A stretch of 21,002 nucleotides of DNA from Saccoglossus kowalevskii (Eukaryota; Hemichordata; Enteropneusta; Harrimaniidae), in contig NW_003142736.1 in assembly GCF_000003605.2 (NCBI RefSeq), positions 1 through 21,002 of the forward strand, written 5' to 3'. A program made the position numbers and the translations under genes. Below the pieces are notes generated by a model. It saw only the letters and a list, made by a program, of their open reading frames with translations. It ran no database searches and had not been told where the DNA came from. Below are positions 9,162 to 19,349 of the stretch, one piece after another. The stretch's first letter is position 1. Every line of letters starts with the position of its first letter.

Positions 9162-9739
9162 GGTTTAGAAAATATGTAAAGCCATACTGGTCTCTAAATC
9201 CTGTGAGCTTAGATCTGTGCCAAGGGAGTTGGATTAGAAAATATGTAAAGCCATACTGGTCTCTAAATCCTGTAAGCTTATATCTGTGCCAAGGGGGATG
9301 GATTAGAAAATATGTAAAGCCATACTGGTCTCTAAATCCTGTGAGCTTAGATCTGTGCCAAGGGAGGTGGATTAGAAAATATGTAAAGCCATACTGGTCT
9401 ATAAATCCTGTGAGCTTATATCTGTGCCAAGGGGGATGGATTAGAAAATATGTAAAGCCATATTGGTCTCTAAATCCTGTGAGCTTATATCTGTGCCAAG
9501 GGGGATGGATTAGAAAATATGTAAAGCCATACTGGTCTCTAAATCCTGTAAGCTTAGATCAGTGCCAAAGTGGATGGCTGATATGAATGGATTAGAAAAT
9601 ATGTAAAGCCATACTGGTCTCTAAATCCTGTGAGCTTAGATCTGTGCCAAGGGGGATGGATTAGAAAATATGTAAAGCCATACTGGTCTCTAAATCCTGT
9701 AAGCTTAGATCAGTGCCAATGTGGATGGCTGATATGGAT
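9162..9739. repeat. Mixed block following alpha copy 5
   Basis: Units start at 9162, 9231, 9300, 9369, 9438, 9507, 9589 and 9658. The order ggagtt, gggggat, ggaggt, gggggat, gggggat, ctgatatgaat, gggggat, ctgatatgg equals that after alpha copies 1 and 6. Private changes include ggtctataaatcc and catattgg. Confidence 0.8.
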
Positions 9740-9984
9740 AGATTAGAATATATGTAAAGCCATACTGGTCTCTAATCCTGTGAGCTTAGATCAGTGCCAA
9801 GATGGATGGCTGATAGTGGTAGATTAGAAAATATGTAAAGCCATACTGGTCTCTAAATCCTGTGAGCTTATATCTGTGCCAAGTTGGGTGGCTGATAGGG
9901 ATGGATTAGAAAATATGTAAAGCCATACTGGTCTCTAAATCCTGTGAGCTTATATCTGTGCCAAGGTGGATGGCTGATAGGGAT
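9740..9984. repeat. Three long monomers with eroded cores
   Basis: Cores read agattagaatatatg at 9740 and agattag at 9821, the latter preceded by gatagtggt. The 9821 unit has a ccaagttgggtgg junction, shared only with 12273. The unit at 9903 is ordinary. This short zone is the most substituted at the ggattag core. Confidence 0.72.
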
Positions 9985-10530
9985 GGATTAGAAAATATGT
10001 AAAGCCATACTAGTCTCTAAATCCTGTGAGCTTAGATCTGTGCCAAGGTGGATGGCTGATAGGGATGTATTGGAAAATATGTAAAGCCATACTAGTCTCT
10101 AAATCCAGTGAGCTTAGATCTGTGCAAAGGTGGATGGCTGATAGGGATGGATTAGAAAATATGTAAAGCCATACTGGTCTCTAAATCCTGTGAGCTTAGA
10201 TCTGTACCAAGGGAGGTGGATTAGAAAATATGTAAAGCCATACTGGTCTCTAAATCCTGTGAGCTTATATCTGTGCCAAGGGGTTGGATTAGAAAATATG
10301 TAAAGCCATACTGGTCTCTAAATCCTGTAAGCTTAGATCAGTGCCAAGGTGGATGGCTGATAGGGATGGATTAGAAAATATGTAAAGCCATACTACTCTC
10401 TAAATCCTGTGAGCTTTGATCTGTGCAAAGGTGAGTGGCTGATAGGGATGGATTAGAAAATATGTAAAGCCATACTGGTCTCTAATCCTGTGAGCTTAGA
10501 TCAGTGCCAAGGTGGATGGCTGACAGGGAT
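9985..10530. repeat. Module delta, copy 2
   Basis: Units at 9985, 10067 (gtattgg, aatccagtgag), 10149, 10218, 10286, 10368 (tactactctct) and 10450 reproduce the order at 4418. The 10218 unit is 68 bp because its junction has one G fewer. The unit after 10450 begins ggattaaaaaa. Confidence 0.83.
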
Positions 10531-11302
10531 GGATTAAAAAATATGTAAAGCCATACTGGTCTCTAAATCCTGTAAGCTTAGATCTGTGCCAAGGGGGATG
10601 GATTAGAAAATATGTAAAGCCATACTGGTCTCTAAATCCTGTGAGTTTAGATCTGTGCCAAGGGAGTTGGATTAGAAAATATGTAAAGCCATACTGGTCT
10701 CTAAATCCTGTAAGCTTATATCTGTGCCTAGGGAGGTGGATTAGAAAATATGTAAAGCCATACTGGTCTCTAAATCCTGTGAGCTTATATCTGTGCCAAG
10801 GGGGTTGGATTAGAAAATATGTAAAGCAATACTGGTCTCTAAATCCTGTGAGCTTATATCTGTGCCAAGGGGGATGGATTAGAAAATATGTAAAGCCATA
10901 CTGGTCTCTAAATCCTGTGAGTTTAGATCTGTGCCAAGGGAGGTGGATTAGAAAATATGTAAAGCCATACTGGTCTCTAAATCCTGTAAGCTTATATCTG
11001 TGCCAAGGGAGGTGGATTAGAAAATATGTAAAGCCATACTGGTCTCTAAATCCTGTGAGCTTATATCTGTGCCAAGGGAGGTGGATTAGAAAATATGTAA
11101 AGCCATACTGGTCTCTAAATCCTGTGAGCTTAGATCTGTGCCAAGGGAGGTGGATTAGAAAATATGTAAAGCCATACTGGTATCTAAATCCTGTGAGCTT
11201 ATATCTGTGCCAAGGGGGATGGATTAGAAAATATGTAAAGCCATACTGGTCTCTAAATCCTGTGAGCTTAGATCAGTGCCAAGATGGTTGGATGCTAGGG
11301 AT
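10531..11302. repeat. Run of ten 69-bp monomers plus a terminal long unit
   Basis: Junction order is gggggat, ggagtt, ggaggt (cctaggg), gggggtt, gggggat, ggaggt (after gagttta), ggaggt, ggaggt, ggaggt, gggggat (after ggtatct). It closes with a long unit reading agatggttggatgctaggg. The same ten-unit order occurs at 12669-13358. The 222-codon open frame here is a by-product of the 69-bp period. Confidence 0.85.
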
Positions 11303-11876
11303 GGATTAGAAAATATGTAAAGCCATATTGGTCTCTAAATCCTGTGAGCTTATATCTGTGCCAAGGTGGATGGCTGATAGGGATGGATTAGAAAATATGT
11401 AAAGCCATACTCGTCTCTAAATCCTGTGAGCTTAGATCTGTGCAAAGGTGGATGGCTGATAGGGATGGATTAGAAAATATGTAAAGCCATACTAGTCTCT
11501 AAATCCTGTGAGCTTAGATCTGTGCCAAGGTGGATGGCTGATAGGGATGGATTAGAAAATATGTAAAGCCATACTGGTCTCTAAATCCTGTGAGCTTATA
11601 TCTGTGCCAAAGTGGATGGCTGATAGGGATGGATTAGAAAATATGTAAAGCCATACTAGTCTCTAAATCCTGTGAGCTTAGATCTGTGCAAAGGTGGATG
11701 GCTGATAGGGATGGATTAGAAAATATGTAAAGCCATACTAGTCTCTAAATCCTGTGAGCTTAGATCTGTGCCAAGGTGGATGGCTGATAGGGATGGATTA
11801 GAAAATATGTAAAGCCATACTGGTCTCTAAATCCTGTGAGCTTATATCTGTGCCAAAGTGGATGGCTGATAGGGAT
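11303..11876. repeat. Long-monomer block with a tandem three-unit (246-bp) duplication
   Basis: All seven units are 82 bp. After a catattgg unit at 11303, the set aaaggtgg, ccaaggtgg, ccaaagtgg occurs twice, at 11385-11630 and 11631-11876. The second copy ends in ggattaaaaaa. The related block at 13441-13768 has only one such set. Confidence 0.84.
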
Positions 11877-12668
11877 GGATTAAAAAATATGTAAAGCCAT
11901 ACTGGTCTCTAAATCCTGTGAGCTTAGATCAGTGCCAAGGTGGATGGCTGATATGGATGGATTAGAAAATATGTAAAGCCATACTGGTCTCTAAATCCTG
12001 TGAGCTTATATCTGTGCCAAGGGGGTTGGATTAGAAAATATGTAAAGCCATACTGGTCTCTAAATCCTGTAAGCTTAGATCAGTGCCAAGGTGGATGGCT
12101 GATAGGGGTGGATTAGAAAATATGTAAAGCCATACTACTCTCTAAATCCTGTGAGCTTAGATCTGTGCAAAGGTGAGTGGCTGATAGGGATGGATTAGAA
12201 AATATGTAAAGCCATACTGGTCTCTAATCATGTGAGCTTAGATCAGTGCCAAGGTGGATGGCTGACAGGGATGGATTAAAAAATATGTAAAGCCATACTG
12301 GTCTCTAAATCCTGTGAGCTTATATCTGTGCCAAGTTGGGTGGCTGATAGGGATGGATTAGAAAATATGTAAAGCCATACTCGTCTCTAAATCCTGTGAG
12401 CTTATATCTGTGCCAAGGGGGTTGGATTAGAAAATATGTAAAGCCATACTGGTCTCTAAATCCTGTAAGCTTAGATCAGTGCCAAGGTGGATGGCTGATA
12501 GGGATGGATTAGAAAATATGTAAAGCCATACTACTCTCTAAATCCTGTGAGCTTAGATCTGTGCAAAGGTGAGTGGCTGATAGGGATGGATTAGAAAATA
12601 TGTAAAGCCATACTGGTCTCTAATCCTGTGAGCTTAGATCAGTGCCAAGGTGGATGGCTGACAGGGAT
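11877..12668. repeat. Delta-type units repeated at a 396-bp interval
   Basis: The four-unit order gggggtt short, gtaagc gatcag long, tactactctct with aaaggtgagtgg, and ctgacaggg 81-bp occurs at 11959-12272 and again at 12355-12668. One ccaagttgggtgg unit (12273) lies between. The first copy has tctctaatcatg, as at 4884; the second has tctctaatcctg, as at 10450. The two copies may therefore have different origins. Confidence 0.8.
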
Positions 12669-13440
12669 GGATTAGAAAATATGTAAAGCCATACTGGTCT
12701 CTAAATCCTGTAAGCTTAGATCTGTGCCAAGGGGGATGGATTAGAAAATATGTAAAGCCATACTGGTCTCTAAATCCTGTGAGCTTAGATCTGTGCCAAG
12801 GGAGTTGGATTAGAAAATATGTAAAGCCATACTGGTCTCTAAATGCTGTAAGCTTATATCTGTGCCAAGGGAGGTGGATTAGAAAATATGTAAAGCCATA
12901 CTGGTCTCTAAATCCTGTGAGCTTATATCTGTGCCAAGGGGGTTGGATTAGAAAATATGTAAAGCCATACTGGTCTCTAAATCCTGTGAGCTTATATCTG
13001 TGCCAAGGGGGATGGATTAGAAAATATGTAAAGCCATACTGGTCTCTAAATCCTGTGAGTTTAGATCTGTGCCAAGGGAGGTGGATTAGAAAATATGTAA
13101 AGCCATACTGGTCTCTAAATCCTGTAAGCTTATATCTGTGCCAAGGGAGGTGGATTAGAAAATATGTAAAGCCATACTGGTCTCTAAATCCTGTGAGCTT
13201 ATATCTGTGCCAAGGGAGGTGGATTAGAAAATATGTAAAGCCATACTGGTCTCTAAATCCTGTGAGCTTAGATCTGTGCCAAGGGAGGTGGATTAGAAAA
13301 TATGTAAAGCCATACTGGTATCTAAATCCTGTGAGCTTATATCTGTGCCAAGGGGGATGGATTAGAAAATATGTAAAGCCATACTGGTCTCTAAATCCTG
13401 TGAGCTTAGATCAGTGCCAAGATGGTTGGCTGCTAGGGAT
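12669..13440. repeat. Second copy of the ten-monomer 69-bp run
   Basis: It matches 10531-11302 unit for unit at a constant offset of 2138 bases, including the unusual gagttta, ggtatct and gctaggg variants. Differences seen include ggattag against ggattaaaa at the start, aaatgctg near 12843, and ggttggctgctaggg against ggttggatgctaggg. Confidence 0.87.
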
Positions 13441-13850
13441 GGATTAGAAAATATGTAAAGCCATATTGGTCTCTAAATCCTGTGAGCTTATATCTGTGCC
13501 AAGGTGGATGGCTGATAGGGATGGATTAGAAAATATGTAAAGCCATACTAGTCTCTAAATCCTGTGAGCTTAGATCTGTGCAAAGGTGGATGGCTGATAG
13601 GGATGGATTAGAAAATATGTAAAGCCATACTAGTCTCTAAATCCTGTGAGCTTAGATCTGTGCCAAGGTGGATGGCTGATAGGGATGGATTAGAAAATAT
13701 GTAAAGCCATACTGGTCTCTAAATCCTGTGAGCTTATATCTGTGGCAAAGTGGATGGCTGATAGGGATGGATTAAAAAATATGTAAAGCCATACTGGTCT
13801 CTAAATCCTGTGAGCTTAGATCAGTGCCAAGGTGGATGGCTGATATGGAT
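13441..13850. repeat. Long-monomer block, single-copy version
   Basis: Five 82-bp units start at 13441 (catattgg), 13523, 13605, 13687 (gtggcaaagtgg) and 13769 (ggattaaaaaa, ctgatatgg). It equals 11303-11958 with one three-unit set instead of two. Confidence 0.82.
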
Positions 13851-14785
13851 GGATTAGAAAATATGTAAAGCCATACTGGTCTCTAAATCCTGTGAGCTTA
13901 TATCTGTGCCAAGGGGGTTGGATTAGAAAATATGTAAAGCCATACTGGTCTCTAAATCCTGTAAGCTTAGATCAGTGCCAAGGTGGATGGCTGATAGGGA
14001 TGGATTAGAAAATATGTAAAGCCATACTACTCTCTAAATCCTGTGAGCTTAGATCTGTGCAAAGGTGAGTGGCTGATAGGGATGGATTAGAAAATATGTA
14101 AAGCCATACTGGTCTCTAATCCTGTGAGCTTAGATCAGTGCCAAGGTGGATGGCTGACAGGGATGGATTAGAAAATATGTAAAGCCATACTGGTCTCTAA
14201 ATCCTGTAAGCTTACATCTGTGCCAAGGGGGATGGATTAGAAAATATGTAAAGCCATACTGGTCTCTAAATCCTGTGAGCTTAGATCTGTGCCAAGGGAG
14301 TTGGATTAGAAAATATGTAAAGCCATACTGGTCTCTAAATCCTGTAAGCTTATATCTGTGCCAAGGGAGGTGGATTAGAAAATATGTAAAGCCATACTGG
14401 TCTCTAAATCCTGTGAGCTTATATCTGTGCCAAGGGGGTTGGATTAGAAAATATGTAAAGCCATACTGGTCTCTAAATCCTGTGAGCTTATATCTGTGCC
14501 AAGGGGGATGGATTAGAAAATATGTAAAGCCATACTGGTCTCTAAATCCTGTGAGCTTATATCTGTGCCAAGGGAGGTGGATTAGAAAATATGTAAAGCC
14601 ATACTGGTCTCTAAATCCTGTGAGCTTACATCTGTGCCAAGGGAGGTGGATTAGAAAATATGTAAAGCCATACTGGTCTCTAAATCCTGTAAGCTTATAT
14701 CTGTGCCAAGGGAGGTGGATTAGAAAATATGTAAAACCATACTGGTCTCTAAATCCTGTGAGCTTATATCTGTGCCAAGGGGGAT
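13851..14785. repeat. Delta tail and 69-bp run, copy of 4651-5585
   Basis: Units from 13851 to 14717 match those from 4651 to 5517 at an offset of exactly 9200 bases, including tactactctct and ttacatctg. Private changes here include aaaaccatac and ggaatag near 14730-14790 and ttacatctg at about 14625. Confidence 0.85.
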
Positions 14786-15015
14786 GGAATAGAAAATATG
14801 TAAAGCCATACTGCTCTCTAAATCCTGTAAGCTTAGATCTGTGCCAAGATGGATGGCTGATAGGGATGGATTAGAAAATATGTTAAGCCATACTGGTCTC
14901 TGAATCCTATGAAATTATCTGTGCCAAGGGGGATGGATTAGAAAATATGTAAAGCCATACAGGTCTCTAATCCTGTGAGCTTAGATCAGTGCCAAGGTTG
15001 ATGGCTGATAGGGAT
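14786..15015. repeat. Partial module alpha: first three units
   Basis: Units at 14786 (actgctctct), X at 14868 and ggttgatgg at 14935 are followed by ggactag, exactly as at 5586-5815. Confidence 0.83.
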
Positions 15016-15479
15016 GGACTAGAAATATGTAAAGCCATACTGGTCTCTAAATCCTGTGAGCTTAGATCAGTGCCAAGATGGATGGCTGATAGGAATGGAT
15101 TAGAAAATATGTAAAGCTATACTGGTCTCTAATCCTGTGAGCTTAGATCAGTGCCAAGATGGATGGCTGATAGGGATGGATTAGAAAATATGTAAAGCCA
15201 TACAGGTCTCTAAATCCTGTGAGCTTAGATCTGTGGAAAAGTGGATGGATTAGAAAATATGTAAAGCCATACAGGTCTCTAAATCCTGTGAGCTTATATC
15301 TGTGCCAAGGGGGATGGATTAGAAAATATGTAAAGCCATACTGGTCTCTAAATCCTGTGAGCTTAGATCAGTGCCAAGGTGGATGGCTGATATGGATGGA
15401 TTAGAAAATATGTAAAGCCATACTGGTCTCTAAATCCTGTGAGCTTAGATCTGTGCAAAGGTGGGTGGCTGATAGGGAT
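15016..15479. repeat. Module P, copy 4, shortened by two units
   Basis: The first unit (15016) starts like the one at 5816 (ggactag) but ends like the one at 5967 (gatcag, agatgg, ggaatgg), so two monomers have been removed by an in-register join. The core also lost one A (gaaatatg). Units at 15097, 15178 (tggaaaag), 15247, 15316 and 15398 complete the module. Confidence 0.83.
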
Positions 15480-16023
15480 GGATTAGAAAATATGTAAAGC
15501 CATACTGGTCTCTAAATCCTGTAAGCTTAGATCTGTGCCAAGATGGATGGCTGATAGGGATGGATTAGAAAATATGTTAAGCCATACTGGTCTCTGGATC
15601 CTATGAAATTATCTGTGCCAAGGGGGATGGATTAGAAAATATGTAAAGCCATACAAGTCTCTAATCCTGTGAGCTTAGATCAGTGCCAAGGTTGATGGCT
15701 GATAGGGATGGATTAGAAAATATGTAAAGCCATACTGGTCTCTAAATCCTGTGAGCTTATATCTGTGCCAAGGTGGATGGCTGATAGGGATGGATTAGAA
15801 AATATGTAAAGCCATACTAGTCTCTAAATCCTGTGAGCTTAGATCTGTGCAAAGGCGGGTGACTGATAGGGATGGATTAGAAAATATGTAAAGCCATACT
15901 GGTCTCTAATCCTGTGAGCTTAGATCAGTGCCAATGTGGACGGCTGACAGGGATGGATTAGAAAATATGTAAAGCCATACTGGTCTCTAAATCCTGTAAG
16001 CTTAGATATGTGCCAAGGGGGAT
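15480..16023. repeat. Module alpha, copy 6
   Basis: Seven units are in order, with X at 15562 reading ctggatcctatgaaatt. The third unit has tacaagtctct, the sixth has the ggacgg variant and the seventh has gatatg. Confidence 0.88.
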
Positions 16024-16532
16024 GGATTAGAAAATATGTCAAGCCATACTGGTCTCTAAATCCTGTGAGCTTAGATCTGTGCCAAGGGAGTTGGATTAGA
16101 AAATATGTAAAGCCATACTGGTCTCTAAAACCTGTAAGCTTATATCTGTGCCAAGGGGGATGGATTAGAAAATATGTAAAGCCATACTGGTCTCTAAATC
16201 CTGTGAGCTTAGATCTGTGCCAAGGGAGGTGGATTAGAAAATATGTAAAGCCATACTGGTCTCTAAATCCTGTGAGCTTATATCTGTGCCAAGGGGGATG
16301 GATTAGAAAATATATAAAGCCATACTGGTCTCTAAATCCTGTAAGCTTAGATCAGTGCCAAGGTGGATGGCTGATATGAATGGATTAGAAAATATGTAAA
16401 GCCATACTGGTCTCTAAATCCTGTGAGCTTAGATCTGTGCCAAGGGGGATGGATTAGAAAATATGTAAAGCCATACTGGTCTCTAAATCCTGTAAGCTTA
16501 GATCAGTGCCAAGGTGGATGGCTGATATGGAT
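16024..16532. repeat. Mixed block following alpha copy 6
   Basis: Units start at 16024, 16093, 16162, 16231, 16300, 16382 and 16451. The order ggagtt, gggggat, ggaggt, gggggat, ctgatatgaat, gggggat, ctgatatgg is as after alpha copy 1, minus one short unit. Private changes include gtcaagcc, taaaacctg and tatataaagcc. Confidence 0.8.
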
Positions 16533-16917
16533 GGATTAGAAAATATGTAAAGCCATACTGGTCTCTAATCCTGTGAGCTTAGATCTGAGCCAAGGGAGCG
16601 CCGTGATTAGAAAATATGTAAAGCCATACTGGTATCTAAATCTTGTGAGCTTATATCTGTGCCAAGGGGGATGGATTAGAAAATATGTAAAGCCATACTG
16701 GTCTCTAAATCCTGTGAGCTTAGATCAGTGCCAAGGTGGATGGCTGATAGGGATGGATTAGAAAATATGTAAAGCCATACTGGTCTCTAATCCTGTGAGC
16801 TTAGATCAGTGCCAAGATGGATGGCTGATAGGGATGGATTAGAAAATATGTAAAGCCATACTGGTCTCTAAATCCTGTGAGCTTATATCTGTGCCAAGGT
16901 GGGTGGCTGCTAGGGAT
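16533..16917. repeat. Block containing a monomer with an anomalous GC-rich junction
   Basis: The unit at 16533 combines the one-A deletion of tctctaatcc with tctgagcc and ends agggagcgccgtgattag, about three bases longer than a normal short junction and with two CpG sites. Units at 16604 (ggtatct, aatcttg), 16673, 16755 and 16836 (gctaggg) follow and match 18182-18495 at an offset of 1578. Confidence 0.8.
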
Positions 16918-17478
16918 GGATTAGAAAATATGTAAAGCCATATTGGTCTCTAAATCCTGTGAGCTTATATCTGTGCCAAGGTGGATGGCTGATAGGGATG
17001 GATTAGAAAATATGTAAAGCCATACTAGTCTCTAAATCCTGTGAGCTTAGATCTGTGCAAAGATGGATGGCTGATAGGGATGGATTAGAAAATATGTAAA
17101 GCCATAATAGTCTCTAAATCCTGTGAGCTTAGATCAGTGCCAAGGTGGATGGCTGATAGGGATGGATTAGAAAATATGTAAAGCCATACTGGTCTCTAAA
17201 TCCTGTGAGCTTATATCTGTGCCAAAGTGGATGGCTGATAGGGATGGATTAAAAAATATGTAAAGCCATACTGGTCTCTAAATCCTGTGAGCTTAGATCT
17301 GTGCCAAGGGGGATGGATTAGAAAATATGTAAAGCCATACTGGTCTCTAAATCCTGTGAGCTTAGATCTGTGCCAAGGTGGATGGCTGATAGGGATGGAT
17401 TAGAAAATATGTAAAGCCATACTGGTCTCTAAATCCTGTGAGCTTATATCTGTGCCAAAGTGGATGGCTGATAGGGAT
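16918..17478. repeat. Long-monomer block, third version
   Basis: Units start at 16918 (catattgg), 17000, 17082 (cataatag), 17164, 17246, 17315 and 17397. All are 82 bp except the gggggat unit at 17246. It resembles 13441-13850 with extra units. The caaagtgg plus ggattaaaaaa combination appears twice, at 17164-17246 and 17397-17479. Confidence 0.78.
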
Positions 17479-17974
17479 GGATTAAAAAATATGTAAAGCC
17501 ATACTGGTCTCTAAATCCTGTGAGCTTATATCTGTGCCAAGGGGGACGGATTAGAAAATATGTAAAGCCATACTGGTCTCTAAATCCTGTGAGCTTAGAT
17601 CTGTGCCAAGGGAGTTGGATTAGAAAATATATAAAGCCATACTGGTCTCTAAATCCTGTAAGCTTATATCTGAGCCAAGGGAGGTGGATTAGAAAATATG
17701 TAAAGCCATACTGGTCTCTAAATCATGTGAGCTTATATCTGTGCCAAGGGGGTTGGATTAGAAAATATGTAAAGCCATACTGGTCTCTAAATCCTGTGAG
17801 CTTATATCTGTGCCAAGGGGGATGGATTAGAAAATATGTAAAGCCATACTGGTCTCTAAATCCTGTGAGCTTATATCTGTGCCAAGGGGGATGGATTAGA
17901 AAATATGTAAAGCCATACTGCTCTCTAAATCCTGTAAGCTTAGATCTGTGCCAAGATGGATGGCTGATAGGGAT
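17479..17974. repeat. 69-bp run with tctgagcc marker, copy 1, and a closing long unit
   Basis: Short units at 17479 (gggggacgg), 17548, 17617 (tatataaag, tctgagcc), 17686 (aatcatg), 17755 and 17824 are followed by a long unit at 17893 (actgctctct, agatgg) that is alpha unit 1. The markers tctgagcc and aatcatg recur at 18716 and 18785. Confidence 0.81.
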
Positions 17975-18577
17975 GGATTAGAAAATATGTTAAGCCATAC
18001 TGGTCTCTAAATCCTGTAAGCTTATATCTGTGCCAAGGGAGGTGGATTAGAAAATATGTAAAGCCATACTGGTCTCTAAATCCTGTGAGCTTATATCTGT
18101 GCCAAGGGAGGTGGATTAGAAAATATGTAAAGCCATACTGGTCTCTAAATCCTGTGAGCTTAGATCTGTGCCAAGTGAGGTGGATTAGCAAATATGTAAA
18201 GCCATACTGGTATCTAAATCCTGTGAGCTTATATCTGTGCCAAGGGGGATGGATTAGAAAATATGTAAAGCCATACTGGTCTCTAAATCCTGTGAGCTTA
18301 GATCAGTGCCAAGGTGGATGGCTGATAGGGATGGATTAGAAAATATGTAAAGCCATACTGGTCTCTAATCCTGTGAGCTTAGATCAGTGCCAAGATGGAT
18401 GGCTGATAGGGATGGATTAGAAAATATGTAAAGCCATACTGGTCTCTAAATCCTGTGAGCTTATATCTGTGCCAAGGTGGGTGGCTGCTAGGGATGGATT
18501 AGAAAATATGTAAAGCCATATTGGTCTCTAAATCCTGTGAGCTTATATCTGTGCCAAAGTGGATGGCTGATAGGGAT
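17975..18577. repeat. Block opening with an X/short chimeric monomer
   Basis: The unit at 17975 begins gttaagcc, otherwise seen only in X monomers, but continues as an ordinary gtaagc tatctg ggaggt short unit. Short units at 18044, 18113 (ccaagtgagg, ggattagc) and 18182 (ggtatct) follow, then long units at 18251, 18333, 18414 and 18496. The last starts like 16918 (catattgg) and ends like 17164 (caaagtgg, ggattaaaaaa). Confidence 0.8.
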
Positions 18578-19349
18578 GGATTAAAAAATATGTAAAGCCA
18601 TACTGGTCTCTAAAACCTGTGAGCTTATATCTGTGCCAAGGGGGATGGATTAGAAAATATGTAAAGCCATACTGGTCTCTAAATCCTGTGAGCTTAGATC
18701 TGTGCCAAGGGAGTTGGATTAGAAAATATGTAAAGCCATACTGGTCTCTAAATCCTGTAAGCTTATATCTGAGCCAAGGGAGGTGGATTAGAAAATATGT
18801 AAAGCCATACTGGTCTCTAAATCATGTGAGCTTATATCTGTGCCAAGGGGGTTGGATTAGAAAATATGTAAAGCCATACTGGTCTCTAAATCCTGTGAGC
18901 TTATATCTGTGCCAAGGGGGATGGATTAGAAAATATGTAAAGCCATACTGGTCTCTAAATCCTGTGAGCTTATATCTGTGCCAAGGGAGGTGGATTAGAA
19001 AATATGTAAAGCCATACTGGTCTCTAAATCCTGTAAGCTTATATCTGTGCCAAGGGAGGTGGATTAGAAAATATGTAAAGCCATACTGGTCTCTAAATCC
19101 TGTGAGCTTATATCTGTGCCAAGGGAGGTGGATTAGAAAATATGTAAAGCCATACTGGTCTCTAAATCCTGTGAGCTTAGATCTGTGCCAAGGGAGGTGG
19201 ATTAGAAAATATGTAAAGCCATACTGGTATCTAAATCCTGTGAGCTTATATCTGTGCCAAGGGGGATGGATTAGAAAATATGTAAAGCCATACTGGTCTC
19301 TAAATCCTGTGAGCTTAGATCAGTGCCAAGGTGGATGGCTGATAGGGAT
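18578..19349. repeat. 69-bp run with tctgagcc marker, copy 2, uninterrupted
   Basis: Ten short units from 18578 to 19267 are followed by a long unit at 19268. The first five match 17479-17823 at an offset of 1099, and the units from 18992 match 17975-18332 at an offset of 1017. The unbroken run explains the 245-codon open frame at 18619-19356. Confidence 0.83.

Noticed and set aside
17940-18191. Reverse-strand open frame of 83 codons
   Set aside because: It is the complementary frame of the same 69-bp monomers, also stop-free by chance, and spans a monomer boundary with no gene-like ends.
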